Assembly (NCBI GenBank): GCA_013398615.1 | Contig: VZSR01001479.1 | Span: 13,237,847 to 13,301,846, forward strand | Direction: 5' to 3' | DNA length: 64,000 nucleotides | DNA from: Brachypodius melanocephalos | Lineage: Eukaryota > Chordata > Aves > Passeriformes > Pycnonotidae | Part shown: one piece after another, positions 22,715 through 36,711 of the stretch | Layout of the letters: every line of letters starts with the position of its first letter | Numbering within the stretch: the first letter of the stretch is position 1 | Program-made: the position numbers and the translations under genes | Notes under the pieces: model-generated | What the model was told of the DNA's origin: nothing | The model's input: the letters and a program-made list of their open reading frames with translations, nothing else | The model's database searches: none

Positions 22715-25131
22715 TAGATTTCCATTGATCTTGATGTACAATGCAGAATCACCAAGTCTAGTGCAGGAATAGTTGGAATATATTATTTGGACAGGAATGA
22801 GGAGGGTAGAAAGAGAAGAGACCTGTTCTTTGGGTAGTGAACCACCATTAGATTGGGGTACTCTACATCTCAGAGTAGTTTATACCCCTGAAAAGAGAAG
22901 GCCTGCTTAAGTCAGCAGACCCAGCTTCCTTTTTGCTCTGATGCAGATAGAGAAAAGCTTCAAAACTGGTGAGATTTGACAGTACAGGTAAGCAGATCCA
23001 ATGTGTCTACCTGTGCCCAAAGGGAGCTCCTGCACTAATTTCTACAAACACCCAACTTGACTGCATTTCTACCACTTCTCTTGCCACCGATAAGTCACTG
23101 TTCTGACTCCACATCAGGCGATATTGGGGCTGAAGGCAGGGGGACTGTTAATGTTAAATTTTTTTGTAGGTTTAGTGTTCTAAATTAGTCAGGGGAGAGT
23201 CAGTCATGGCATGACTTTGAGTTTTGTTTTCTTACAAAAAGATGGGAAAAAGTGTTAGCATAGGAAATGAATTGATTGTTCTTTATTGTGGCAATAAAGT
23301 AATTTTCTTATTAATTAAAAAAGAACCAAATTGGAAAGTGAGACGGAAAGATAGCTTTTTCCCAACACTAAAAGAAAGGCCTGGGTATTTCTAGTACTCA
23401 GTGTTGAATGGCCAAGTATATGCTCATGTCTGCCCTTTTACAAAATTTCAGTTTCCTTGTAGCTCTGTCGTCATTAAACCCTGGAGGGGATATGTAGAGA
23501 ACAAATTGTGCTATTGTTTGTGCCCAGCCAAAGAGATACTGATGCCTTAGGAATGTCTCCCAGGTATTTTCTCATGTTTCTTTCCTGCTTTTGTAGTTTC
23601 TTTTGAGTACTGAGTCTTTTGAATAATAATTACTTCTATATCAAACCTCAATAAATACACCTCTGCTTTGCAAAACTCTGAATTTAATAACGTCCCTGTT
23701 TTAAGACCTTGCTCTTAAATTATGTTCTTTTTAATTTCCTCTAATCAAACCAATAGCAGGGTGGTATGTGCTATTCAATGTCTGCCTAGCTTTAATCTCC
23801 TCGTTAATGCTGTTCCTTTTGGAGAGCTGTGCCATATTATATTTATTTTGATAGTGTCTTCTACTTGACAGAATGAATCTCTGTTGTAAGAGTCTCATTG
23901 CTGTAATGTTACTTCACCTAGGCTTCTAACTACATTACGTCTACATTAGTTTAAATTTGCTCTTTTGCTCTGCCATAATTTTTTATCCATGCCCATCTCT
24001 TGGATTTTGAAGAATAATGCCTTGTGTATTCATATAGAATTATGATCCTTGAGATTAAATATAGAGGGGGTAGAGACTGAAGAGAAAAAGGTCTCATATT
24101 TATAAAATTAGATGTACGTAGTTCTTTTACTTGAAGGGTAGGAAAACTTACTTTTGTCTTCTTGAATAGTAAATGAAACTGTACTGACTTTCTGCACAAT
24201 TGCTTGCTTTTTAAGTAAGTCAGATATATTGATTTGAAAAAGCTAAACAGCAAACGTTAGTGCTTTTCCAGGGGTATTTCCATAAGTTTGTGCGTCCATT
24301 ACTGAGTCTGATATTATGTGGGACTTTCAAATTGAATGTATTTTAATGTTTTTCATTCATCACCTTCCTTGTAAGGTTATTCGGATGCAACATTGGTGTC
24401 TTTGATGAAACTATTGCCTAAACAAAGCTGATCTTATCCTACTTAAAAGTTTCTTGGGTTTGTTTCAACTTACACTTTAGAAGGAAACTTGTTTGGCTCT
24501 GGGCCTGCTAATACATCACAGCACATAACGTGCTAACGACAAGGGAATTTTTGTTTTTCTACAAAATTGCATTTATTGAACTGAATTAAGAGATCAGGGG
24601 CTGCAATTTCCTCTCTCAAATCACCTTGCTACTACTTAGACTCCAGGCAGAAGTTGAAGTTTATTTTAGGAAACATGAAAATGCTTTTAAAGGGATGACT
24701 TAGAGGTAAAACATCAGCAAAAGTGGGGACACCTGCTGTTAACAAAAGTGCCTGCACGTTTGTCAGACCTACATCCCCGGCAGAGGGAACCGCCGAGTGA
24801 AATCCTGACCGCTCCTGGGGACATCCCATAGGTGGCAGCAGTCACTGCAGTTTAGGAGGTTAACAATGGAATGATTTATAGGTACGAGAATAAAGATGTC
24901 ATAGCTCAGCTAATGGGATCTTTCTACGAAAAAGTGCTGCTCTTTGAAATATGATAAGTAAGAAGAATGCCACTTACTTTTTTCAGTTGGCTCTTAAGGT
25001 TTGACTAGTTCTTTGTCTGTAACTTATATTTTTATTGTTGTTCCTAGATGGTGTTTAAGGGAGCCAGAATTTTATAGTGCCATGCTGTGAAATACAGTTG
25101 AACAGCCAGAGGGAAAGACCTGATGGAAATT
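22715..25131. other. Non-coding DNA, nothing recognised
   Basis: AT-rich, with one GC-richer CpG-retaining patch at about 24725-24840. The 100-codon minus-strand frame at 23951-24253 has no visible domain. Confidence 0.5.
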
Positions 25132-25174
25132 TAAAAAAAAAAAAAAAAAGAGGGAAAAAAAAAAAAGAGAAAGA
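25132..25174 (+). repeat. A-rich polypurine tract
   Basis: An A run of 18, then GAGGG, an A run of 12 and GAGAAAGAA. This is a pure purine strand of about 43 bases. It is either simple sequence or a retroposon tail whose body is no longer identifiable. Confidence 0.8.
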
Positions 25175-28100
25175 ACAGTCTTGTAAATTCCAGTGCTGGA
25201 ATTTCAAATTCTGTGTTAGTGTGTAAGCTTTGTCTGATAATCAGGACATTTAATGGTGCAAAGTAAAGAATACTGCTTTGCTTTGGAGAAGCCTGGCTGA
25301 AACCAGGTTGTTTTTCTAAACTAAATGTATATTTGGTGCAATCTTCATTAACATAATTGCTATACTTCAAATTCTCTGCATGAAGATGCCTCAGAACTGA
25401 GGTAGCATATTCATTGAATCATTGTTGCTCTCTAGAGTGAAGGAGAGAAGCTTGCCATTTGAACTTCATAAACAGAATAGCTTAGTTAAATTACCCCAAC
25501 TGAATTAATATGTGCTGTTTGTAAATATATTTTCTTTTATATGCCACTGGGCAAGTAGCTATGCTGTTTTCATTTTTAACCTAACCCCCCACCTTTTTAT
25601 GAGTGACAGGTGAATTGAATTTGATCTTTTCTCTCCAGAAGTACCACAGCACAAGAAATGTCATACCATGCTGCTGAAAAACTGGGGTTTTTTTTCTTTA
25701 TGTTTTTATCATGTTAGATATTTTACCCAGTAATGTGTTCAAATTGCTTTGAAAAATCATTGAAGCTCATCTCTTACTTGTTTTAAGAAGAAAATAATAG
25801 AATCACCTCACTCATTGTGTCATTTCAAATAAAGTAGTTAGAAGTGGACTTTCTACTGTGACAATGGAACAATAAATAAAAACTGTTTATTCCTGTATCA
25901 GTGTGGATCCCTCTTTTCTGGGTGAACTCATTATTGTACCCTCCTACATATATATTCTTCCTAGAGTGAACATTTGTCTAGCTAGCATTTTGCACTGTTA
26001 AAACCTTCACCTGTTCTCTAGGACATGCTTACATGTAGCTTCTATATCATGTTGGAAACTTCTCTGTTTGAGTAGTTTGTACAATATTACTGGAAGATAA
26101 AATTTCATAGACAGATATCATTAAATCCCTTTTACAGGTAAGCAAGTAAGAGTAAATCTCTTTCATTCTATGTTTAACAGTCTTATTGTGTTTAAAAAGT
26201 AATAAAATTAACAGCTTAAAGTGTAACTAAGGGTTTATGGTTTGTTTTGATTTTTGATAGTCCTATTCTAAGTCTATGGAAAGGAAATTTTTTTTTGTCC
26301 TTAGAAAAAAGTAGGGTTTTTAATAGGGAAGTACTGCTTATTACCATATGCACCAAGACTTTCAGCTGGTGTGTTTCTAAATCACAAGTGCGATAATGAA
26401 TTATTTCATATGGCCTTTGAAGTTCAACTGTTTTCAGTGAACTGTCTAAATAGAATCATTCATCAATCAGGGGCAGAATTAATATATAGCTTTGAAATTG
26501 TCCCTAAAACCTCTGAAAAATGTTTTACAGAATGAGACAGCACTGAAGCAATTTATTAGTCAACTCTTGTTTGACATATTTGTGGCAGGAGCTTTGGTAG
26601 AATTCGTGGGCTTTCTGCATGAATCAGGTGTGCGGGATCAGGACCTCTCCATGGTTTTTGTCTTCTTACAAACTGGAGCTGTGCATACACAGCATTCCTC
26701 TCTTACTGAGACACAGAGGAAAAGTACAATTTTAAATGTATGAAATGGCAAATAATACTCCAAATACTCAAAGCATAAATTAATTGCTGCACAGCTTTTC
26801 TTCCATGTTGACAATGGCTATAACTGGCTATGTTTTAGGGATATTTACTTAATTTTCATTGATTATTTTCTTAATTATTGTTCTTCGTGTTGTAAACTGT
26901 TCTTTGCTAAACATTATCCAATAATTACCCTCATAAGCAATGTCATGTTAATAACAAATTGATTCAGAATTTCCCACAAAAATTTGATTTATTTTTCTTC
27001 TAATTCTTTAGTGTAAGCAGTGACAGGAAACAAAATAGTTGTTGCTGTGTGCTTTGTTCTTTGTGCAAATGTCAATCATTCACTTTTCTGCACTTAGGAA
27101 GGTTTTAGTTTTGAGAATTACAGCACACGACTTGAAATCTGTAGAGCATTTCGGAGTGGTTATGAACACTCAGCTTATGTCAGTAGGAGGAAGCAGCTTG
27201 GCAAGTGGAAGAGATCATTAGATCAAAGCAGTTGAATGCTAAGGCTTACATGCTTGCAGTGCAGCAGTCTAGGTTAGAGGTTCTGTCTCATACTGGTTTT
27301 AATTTGGACTGTTGGATGAAATGCCTTCGCCAGAGGTGTGATTTGAAGTTCTTCAAGGAACCAGTTACTGGTTTGGAACCCTGTGTCCCTATTACAGTAC
27401 ATTTGGTGCACTTCCAAAGTGGAGCTTCTGACTGAGTCTTCTCTGGAAAGAATCCAAGTCAGCACAACAAAGCAGAGGTGACACCAATGTGCTGAGTGAG
27501 GACAACTGGCACATTCAGGTCACTTAAACCAGCGTGAGTATGCAGGTGCAGCCTCAGAATTCCCAATGCCTTCAGAGTGCTCCTCAGGACTCAAAGCTTG
27601 GTCCTTTGGAAAGTGTTGGAAGGAAAGAAAAGAACTGTTCCCTCTGCAAAGTGATCGTGAAAATCAAGATACAGTTTGAGGAAGAAGCCTAAGATGTTAG
27701 CACTTTTTTTGAATTTAACTGATAAATTTCTGACAATTTGTACAGAATGCTATTGCAGAAATGTTACATAATTAGATTCAAGCATTTTGATTGTATTTAG
27801 TGTACTTTTAATGTATAAATCCAAGGAAGACTTCAAGCACTTTCCAATAATGTATAAAGTGCTATTTGGAATATCACTGTAAGTTAATTTAGCAACTTTT
27901 CCCTGCTTTTGTTTTGTTTTTATAATGTCCTTTCCTCCCTGAACCTTCCTTTTCACTGTCAGCACTTGCCCTGGGTTTCAGACATCCCTCGTTGTTGTCA
28001 TTGACTCTATGTGCCAATGGCGTTTTTATTGCAAGAGAACTATTATTAGCTTGTATAGAACACTGGTGGAAAGAGAAAGGTGGAACAGGTCATCAGCAAA

Positions 28101-31100
28101 GGGGTGTGAGTACAGTTACTCTGAACTATGATCCAGTACTGGTATCTTGTTTCCAATAGTAACACAGTTCTCTAGTGTTAGTGCTTCCATTGTGAGAAAG
28201 TAAATTCTCATTCGTGTCCTCGTACAGCTTCTTCTACATGGTCACCCAGAGGGGATGTCTCTTGAATGAGCATTTTTTTCAGTTCTTCTTATGAGAAATT
28301 AGCTTAATGGGAAAAATGGGATGTTTCTTCATTTGGAAGAATTTATGTTCACTATAAAATTTATGGATTTCTTCCTTTTTTCCTCTGCCTTTATACTGAG
28401 TGCTGTATACCTCTTACTACCTGTAATGCAGACCCTGTGTCTCTTTGGGGTTGGACAGTGGCCAGTAGAAGAGCATAAGAATCCCTGGACTGTATCGGAT
28501 CAAAGTGTCTCCTTATCTAGAGCGATTATTGGTGACTCTCCAAGAAGGAGGAAAGGTACAGACTATTGTGTCTCTGAGGCATTCCCCTGGCTTCTGTGAA
28601 TCTGTGGTTTAGGAGCTTCTTCACTTTAGGATAGTACTTGTGGTTTTAATAGTTTTACTGATGTATCATCCTTAAATTATCTAAATACTTGCTGGGTTTA
28701 TTAGCACAAAGAGTGGCAGGGCATTCCTCATTTACTCATTTAACCATGGATTCTGTTATAGAGTAATTTTCCATATTTTTTTTTAACATGGCTTCTATTT
28801 AAGTATGTTTCTGAAGTGCAGATTGATAATAAAATAATGTAAAAGTGAAATCCCTACAAATATCCCACTTGCGCGCACCTTGCTCAGGTGATAAATCCTT
28901 ACAATCACCAGTGTCTATTTCTTACAGTGCTGAGACAATGTCTATGGCCACAGAAAGAAATAATAATTTTCCCAAGAGTCTTTTGTTTCTCCAGTCCTGT
29001 AAATTGCAGTTACTGGGACATGGCAGCAGCACCCCCAGGTGCTGTGTACCATGGACAGATCCTGGGAGGACTGAGGATCTGCCTTGCAGAATTCCAGTCA
29101 GTGCTGCTCAGCTGTACTCTTCCCTTCTTCTTCTTGCAACACAGCAGGTTCTGAAAGGAGTGTTTTGTAGCGTTCATCCCAAACTGATGTTGGTTAAGGT
29201 AGTGGCTGATAATTTGGGAATGTCCAAAGTGAAATATAAGCGTGTTTATGCTGTTTTATGTTTTTATTCTATATGGAACCTTTACATATGATGTAGATAT
29301 ATTTATTTTTTGTAAAAAATACTGTCTTTTGCATCTCAATAATACATTTTAACTTATTTCGAAATAGTTTCCCCTTTATTTCATTTTAAGACATTTCTCG
29401 TGTTTTTATTTTTTCCATATTTTCTCTTTTTTTCAAATATAAGTTGCCCAAGCAAATCTGTGTGTTACTGGTTGCTTTATATACATCAGTTTTGTGGTTC
29501 TTTTCCTTTCCAGAGAGAGAGAGAATGCTTTAAACAGCTCTGTTTCACATCCTACTCCTTTTCTCTTAAAATTTGTAGTGTCCTTTTGGACTTTTCCTAT
29601 TAGTAGTGTGAGTTGGGTTCAAGTAGAGCAAATATTTGAAAATCTAATATATCGTGGATTGCTGTTAGTAAAAGGTAACATTCAATTTGTTCTTTTGACC
29701 TCTGTTTTGTGTTAAATAGGTAATTTTACATTTTTTTTTCCTGGAGAATTCTAATGTTAATATAATTACTATGTATATCTCAACACAACTTCTTTTAACA
29801 GGGATAATGTTGAACATGTCTAAATTAGTATGTATGTGCCAACATGAGTTATTTGGTTGTTTGATTATTTGGAATTTTTCAAAGTTTACCCTAGCTCAGT
29901 CTTATCTGAACCAATCTGCTCCTTGTAAATATATGATGTTTCTTCTGTCTTTGATAGAATGAACACACCTATGACAATAATAATTGGGGAAGTGGCTGTA
30001 TTTTATCTTACACATTGTAAAACAGATGACTTGTTATAATTCTGTCTCCTATACTGTGTTCTTGGAATTGGCTCTGTATAGTTTGAAATCATAAGTTCTT
30101 ATGTGAATTTTGTCTATTATAATCTTCCTAATGTTTTTCTTCGTTACTTTCTATGATTAAATTAATCTTTGAATATATATTTTGAATTTTATTTGTGTGG
30201 GATTAAAAGACCAGATAGGCCTATCATTTTTCTTATATATGTTCTTGCTAAACTACCCAAAGTGTTCTAGTAAACTGAAAATATTTAAGGGAAAGACTTT
30301 ATCTTTTTTAAAGCTTACCACTTTATCATTGTGTTGGTCATGGGTTTTTTCTATAAGTATATATATATTCATGTGGTGATTTTCTTTGCTACTTTCCAGT
30401 TTTGCTGAACAGAGTTGGGTTTAGCAATGGACACAGTCACCAGGCATGTTCTCTTTAGGAAGATAGCAATGAGGGGGCTGTGACTGCATCACAGGAAGCA
30501 CATGCTATGGTAACAAGTATTCAGAGAACAATAAAGTTCAGTTGCCATGTTCCCAGGGAAATGGAAAAGGGAAAATCTCCCTTTTTTCATGATTAAGTTC
30601 ATAATAAGTCACTTTAAAGACCGGGAGAACACAAATTAATGTAGAACCTGCTTATTGATGCTGACAACAAACATTGTCTTAACCTCAGTAAAGCTTTGAG
30701 CAGCTGAATACTACACAGCATATTTGTTTATTCATTTGTTGTATTTTATTGCTGTAGCAAGCTTTGTTTTTCATATACATGTATTTTCCTTTTTGTGTCC
30801 ATACTAGATATTGGAAAATTTCTGACAGATGAAGGGTGTTGTGCAGTAGGTTAACGTCAAATATATCTTCGTTCTCTTTCAGTTGGTGGTTCTTCGATGA
30901 CTATACAAATCCACATGCTGTGATGAGTCCTCTTATGAATCTGATTTCCACTAAATATTCCTCCTTTATTTTTATTATAGCACAGCAATAATTTTCTTGT
31001 TTAGAAACATGTCTTTTGTAAGTAGAGAACAACTGATAGCAATTGGAAAAGTCAGTACTTCCATTTTGTCATTGAAAGCAGAAGGATCGTTTTTAAATGT

Positions 31101-33124
31101 GTGTTAGATATGAACAACGTTATCTGAGAGTTAGATGTAGCATTATCCATGTTGAAATATTAAAACTATTGATTTGAGCTGACCTTGATAAATTGTTGCC
31201 CTGAAGTAAGTACTGTTTTTAAAATTAGTGAAGTCTTTCTAATGAAACATTAGAAATCTGTAAGTAAGTGTAAAATTCTACAATATGGCATGGGAAATCA
31301 AGTGACTCCAGGGCTAGTAGTTTTATATAAAGTAGACATAAATAAACTTGTGAAAAAGAACCTGATGTGTGACTTGACAGAAGTACAACTACTGTTTGCA
31401 AAATTGAGAATATTCACTGCTTTGTCTCATGTAGCTGTCTCCTGAGGAAGGGCTCTAAGTCTGAAGTAGCTCTGTAGATTGCTTTCCCCTGACTCCAAAG
31501 ATTTTCCAGGAGGGAGGTTGGCTGGGATAGTAGGTCTTATAAGTGAAGCATTGACTTTCAACTCTGAAGACTGGACTGTATTTCTTGGGTCTGCTGTTGC
31601 ATGCTTTTCTACTAAGTCACTTGGAGGCAGACCCAGAGGCCAGTGAGGTTGGATGGATGACTTCTATTTGTGTTAGACTGGTTTTATATGAGCACTTCTG
31701 CTTTTTGTTGTGCTCCACTTTCTAATCTCTTTGACAGTTGTATTCCTGAATCTCTTGCCTCTCATTTCAAATGTTAAACCCTAAACTCTCTTGTAGGAAC
31801 TAGCCTTTGCTAAGTGGTTTTATAATATAATGCTGATAACTGCAATTAAAGATGGTACTCTAGCTTGAGGTGTTACATAACATTACCAAAAATTGGAAGA
31901 TAGGCACTGTAATATCTTAACTTTTGGTTTGTATTAAATCTCTGAGTGCCAGCAGAACTATTCTGTTGCCCATTTTAGGATGTAAATTGGTTTGGAAAAG
32001 TGTCTGTCTACTTTCCTTTCCTCCAGCCTGAGGTGAAGTGGCTTATCCACTCTTATCCCTCAAAAGCCATGTACACAAGAGCGTACTTGTGATGTCTGCC
32101 TGAACTGGAATAGTGATCTACATACTGTTAAAGGGTATTTAGAGTAAATTCTCTTTGGGGTTAATAACCCTTCAACTATTCACTCTGTAGTCTAATCTTT
32201 TTCAGAATTGCCTTGCAAAAAATGCAGAACCAAAATAGCTTGTTAAATAAGTACTCCAAGGAAATTAATGTTTTATATTTGAGGATCAAGTATAATATTT
32301 TTAGTTTTTTCATCTTTAATTTTCTATTCTATGTGAAATTTTAAAAGTACAGTTGTAGTTTACTTTTGCACTTCAAGCAAAAAGGAAATGCTTGGAGTTT
32401 TTGTTTGCTTTGTCTGTACCAAATGGAGTACTGTGCTGTGAATATTTTTTGCAGCTTGGAATGTTGTGATAGCTTGTATTGATTTAGTTTTATAGTATTC
32501 TCTTTTTAGCTTTTCTTGAATCATGAAGCATTATTGTTGCTTTGTTTTCTTTGTTTTGACATGTTTTGCTTATGAAGCAAAACACTTGATAAAATACTAA
32601 TTTCTGGAGCACAGACTCATGCTTTGTTTATTGATAGTTATTCAGACTCTCCTCTGTACATAGAATTGTTAATTTCAAATGGGCTTTTTACAGACAATTA
32701 GTCTCCTGAGTACTTTCTAAAATTGCATTCATTTATTTCACAGTATTTTTGTAGACAAAGTGATGTTGTTCTTTCTTGTAAAGCTTTGAAACTTAGGCAG
32801 AGAGAGATTGAAATCCAAAGTACCTTGTAATGCCTGCTGTCCTATTTGTAACAGATTTTCTCTGGTCATCCACCACTCTGTGCTCTCTTTAACACCAGTT
32901 TTATGCTCAGTTGTGTGCCACTGTGTTAAGTGTTTCTGCAAATCTAGAAATTAGGGGCTTTCAAGTTGCCCTTGTTGTTTCAAATAGTCAAGAAATGATC
33001 AATAACCATTTTATATACATATAAAACACGTGTGTATAGATATGTATATGCATATATATCATACAGGAACTTAATGGGAGATAAAAGTAGCACAACCACT
33101 TTTTCAACGTAAGGTCTTGTTATG
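25175..33124. other. Non-coding DNA with scattered GC-richer patches
   Basis: No gene is recognised. Protein-like but unidentified short frames occur at 26492-26743 (plus, preceded by a pyrimidine-poor AG and carrying FISQLLFDIFVAGALVEFVG) and 28321-28599 (plus). The longest frame is 148 codons at 28845-29291 (plus), but the overlapping 88-codon frame shows nothing independent. GC-richer patches lie at about 27120-27660, 28420-28600, 29010-29160 and 31430-31660. A 10-base-arm hairpin is listed at 32562. Confidence 0.45.
32562..32584. repeat. 23-bp hairpin (10-base arms, 3-base loop)
   Basis: TGTTTTGCTT (32562-32571), loop ATG, then the exact complement AAGCAAAACA (32575-32584). It has no gene or terminator context, so it is a structural curiosity only. 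Confidence 0.85.
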
Positions 33125-33655
33125 TAGACCAGACCAGGTTACTCTTGGCTTTATCCTGTCTGGTCTTGAAAACCTTTGAGGATAAAGACAACACAGCTTC
33201 TCAGGGCAACTTGGGTCATGCCTGGATGTCCTCACAATAAAAAAGCTTTTTCTTCCCTTCCATATGAAGCAGTTCCAGTTTCAATTTATGTCAATTGCCT
33301 CTTGTCTTCCTGCCATGTACTGCTGTAAAGAACCTGGCTCCAACTTCTTGATAATAACCTTGTAGGTACTGGATGACCTCTTGCCCTTGTCTTCTCCAGC
33401 CTTAACAATCTCCCTTCCCTCAGCACCCTCTCCTCACAGGGTTTGTGCTCCAGCTGCCTGACCAGCTTTGTGACCTCCCACTGAATCTGCTTCAGTTCCT
33501 CTTTCTGTCTTTCTGTTACTGCCCGACACTGGACAGCCACTTCCCTCAATCCACTGTGTGTGTTTGTAGTCGTACAGGCCGAGATGCAGCTGCCCTCCTT
33601 TGCTGTAAGGGCACACTGCTGGCTCCCTATGATCTTCCTAATGTGCACACCAAAA
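33125..33655 (-). mobile_element. CR1 LINE fragment, diverged subfamily
   Basis: The minus strand carries the CR1 ORF2 C-terminal region, recognisable by VRQLEHKPCEERVLREGRLL (equivalent to the usual LEHLPYEERLRELGLFSL block) at about 33480-33420. The antisense plus-strand landmarks 'aaggtcttgttatgtagacc' and 'gctgtaagggcacactgctggctc' are also visible, the latter near the 5'-truncated end. It is more diverged than the copies at 5.2 and 8.2 kb, suggesting an older subfamily. The 120-codon minus-strand frame is a remnant with family-unlike stretches and is not functional. Confidence 0.85.
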
Positions 33656-36393
33656 TGTTCATTGATATAAATGAAGAAACTTCCTTAGACCAAGCGATGC
33701 ATTTGGAAGAAATGAGCAAACTGTTAGGAGCATGAGCCATCTCCTGGAAAAGCAGCAGCAGCAAAATGCAAACAGGTACAAATTAGAATAAATGGTTACT
33801 CTGAAGTGAATGTAATTCTGTAAATCAGTGAGGCAGTCTGAAAGGAGAAAGTAAAAATGGGAGGTGGAACCTAGCAAGGTGATCAGGTCATCAGAGCTTT
33901 GGGATACAGAGATAGAGTGGTAATTATGCCTCAGACATGCTGAGGGAATGGAAGGAAGTTAGACATAAGGAAATACTATGGAATCAATATCTTTACAAAA
34001 TTTGTTATTATTATCAAGGAAAGCTATGAATTTTAGATCTTAGTCTCTTCTTCCAAAGTAATGTACATGAATTCCTTAATAATCAAGACTGAGAGGAGAG
34101 AGGTGGTTTTTTTTTTCTTGGTGAAAAATGTTTTCCTGTTGGTAAATGGGTTTTATCAGTTGTCAGTGTGAATTTATTTTGATATGCTGTAATTTCTTTG
34201 ACATATTTTACATGTTTCAATCAGTTGTTATTGAAATTTGGAACATGGCAAGAAGTATGGTGAAAAATCTGTGACTTTTGATGATGCTGTTGTAGGGAAA
34301 ATTTCTCTCTTACTGTGTCAAATTTTGCAGTTTAATACTGGGAAAATTTGAAAGACATCATCTGCCTTCAGTTTTAACTGTTTATTTTTAAATTATTTTC
34401 CTAGTAGTTTTCAACAGGTATCACACAGGACAGGGAAAAGTGTAACTTCACAGACTTTCTTTTTGTGGTAAGAAAGGAAGTGACACTTGATGGCCTGATC
34501 AAAGAAGTGATCTGTTTTCAAATAAGCATCCCCTTTGGGTGTAAATTCCTCTTACCTGGAGCAAATTTAGTGATGTCTTGTGGTTAGACTTTTTGCTTTA
34601 TTTTGAATTATTTGTTTTGAAGAATGCCAAGTTTTGAAGAAGTACATGTTGCTGATTATAGGTTGATCATAGGGTCTGTAAAGCTTAAATTGCTGTAAAA
34701 ATTTTCTAGAAGTTGTGGGTTCGCTTAGGCTGCAGAGGAGTTAATTCCTTTGTTGTTAAACATGCAGGGGATCATCTGGCTCTGAAGAAAAGGGTGTGTT
34801 CTGCCTTCTATATCTTCTCTTTCATTTCCAGGTGAAACCTGTTCATCTTTTCTCTATATTTCACCTTTTTGCTACTGACCATCTCATGCACGTGCAATAC
34901 TATTCTGACAGACCTTTTCATTGCCTTTCTCATTAATTTTTCATTCCATTTTGCCTACTGTAGTTCACGTGATACAAATTTCCCTAATCCCAGATTATTT
35001 TATTTGTAATTTCACCAGTCTGTGCCTATAATAAATGTCATGTTTACACTTACATTATTCACTATTCATCTTGAGTTCTGCCTAGCTGCTCGAGGGTACA
35101 AATGCACTGAGGAATTTTCAGCATCTGAAGATGTCATTTCTCTAAAGTCATTGCAAATGATTGTGGTTCTAGGCTTTCAAATAGTGTGTGTAAGTGATTT
35201 GTGGTGCAAATATAGATGGTGAAAAGTCATGTACATAAATATATAAATATAGTAGGAGTACCTATGGTGTTTACAATTATCAAGAATCTCTTCCTTAGGA
35301 TCATGGTCCAGCAAAGTTCCAGTGGACACAGTTGTCTTATTGCTGGTGACCCAGTAAATAGTCCTTTTGTTTCTGAGTGCAGTAACTATGAATGATTTCA
35401 TAACTGTGAATGTGTGTTTCCAGAACCTATATGGCATTCTTTTCCTGATTGTTGTGCAAATATGTGATGCAAAGCAGTGACGACTGGCTGAAGATTTAGT
35501 TATGGCTGAAGATGCCTGCCTGTAAAAATCCTGTTATTCCACTGATTCACTGACATGAATTTCACTGTGACAGAATCCTCTGGGGTTAAATCTGGAAGGG
35601 AATTAAATTATGAAATTGGAGGAGGCAGAAGTTCTATTGACAGGACTGGTCACAAGCCTGGAATCAAATGAAATACTCATTCCCCTCAGGCAAAAACCAT
35701 GCACTCACTGCAGAAAGATCATGTCTCTTGATGCTACTCTTACAAAATAAATGTTATTTACACTGGGTAAACCTCAGCTGCTTTCTGCCTCGTACTTAGA
35801 GTCTTTCCTTTATTCTAGAAGATGGTTCTCTTTCTCTGCCTCTGCTTCTACTTTCTCTTATCAATTGCTCCACACAGCTGAGTTGGAAGTGTTTTCAGAA
35901 ACTCAGAATTGGCTAACAGGAATAAATTCATTTAAACAGACTCAGCGAGCCTCTAACATGAAGCAGTAAGTTCTATTTGAGAAAACCCAACAGAAGGAAT
36001 TAACTAGATTTTACATCTGTCATCATTCATTGATATTCCCGATGATCTATATGATTTTCTGTTATATACTTTGAAGACCATTGAGACATCAAAACAGTTT
36101 TTGCCTTGTAGTCGTTGGGAATATTAGTCCCTTTGCCTGCAGATGAGGTGTGTACTTGCCTAGTCTCAGGTAGTTTTCCTGTTTGCAGTCTTGTGTTAGC
36201 CCTGTATGCTCTCTCTTCACAGCACTGTGGGGTGTCTGCTTTCCAGGCATCTGGGTGCTGCCTGTGCTTGGCTGGACAGGGAAAATCAGTTTGTATTAAC
36301 ATTGAGGTTGTACTTGATTTTTTTTAGGATAACTATCAGTAGTTTTTGTAACACTTCAGAGAAGAAGGGTGGAACTGTTTAAACAGAAGGTGA
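33656..36393. other. Non-coding DNA, nothing recognised
   Basis: AT-rich, with a GC-richer patch at about 36110-36290 containing complementary frames of 70 and 91 codons without domains. No gene or repeat is named. Confidence 0.5.
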
Positions 36394-36711
36394 ATGTTGC
36401 TAATTTTCCAAAGGTCACCCACAACTGATGGCAGATGGTTTCCTGGAGATGGAGTGCTCTACTCTTCCACCACTGCCCATGCACTGGAGAGCAGAGCTTT
36501 TCTGTGCTTTGGAGCTATGCAGTGTTTTCACCTTGCAAAGAGTGTGGAGCTACTGGTGGAGCCATGTGGTGGATGGGCTCTGGCTCTCACTCTTTGCATA
36601 GCAGCTGCCTTGCAAAAAATCGCATTCCACATCAAGGATTATGTGGAGTACTTAAATCCCATTGTGACAGCTTTCCAGTGCAATTCTGTGCCAAGAAGAC
36701 ACAAGTCCTAA
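36394..36711 (+). other. Unidentified 105-codon open frame in a GC-richer patch
   Basis: The frame reads from ATG to TAA with balanced, protein-like residue use, including a hydrophobic stretch around residues 55-75 (LLVEPCGGWALALTLCIAA). AATAAA follows at 36746-36751, 35 bases after the stop. Local G+C is visibly above the surroundings. I recognise no domain. Only a weak splice-acceptor-like TTTTCCAAAG lies just inside the frame at about 36403. It could be a terminal exon, a decayed retrocopy, part of an unlisted repeat, or chance. Confidence 0.2.

Noticed and set aside
28845..29291. 148-codon plus-strand frame
   Set aside because: No domain, no splice or promoter context, and an overlapping 88-codon frame of similar quality. 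Plausible by chance in a slightly GC-richer patch.
33286..33648. 120-codon minus-strand frame, coiled-coil-like
   Set aside because: It is the frame of the CR1 fragment at 33.1-33.7 kb, with RT C-terminal landmarks.
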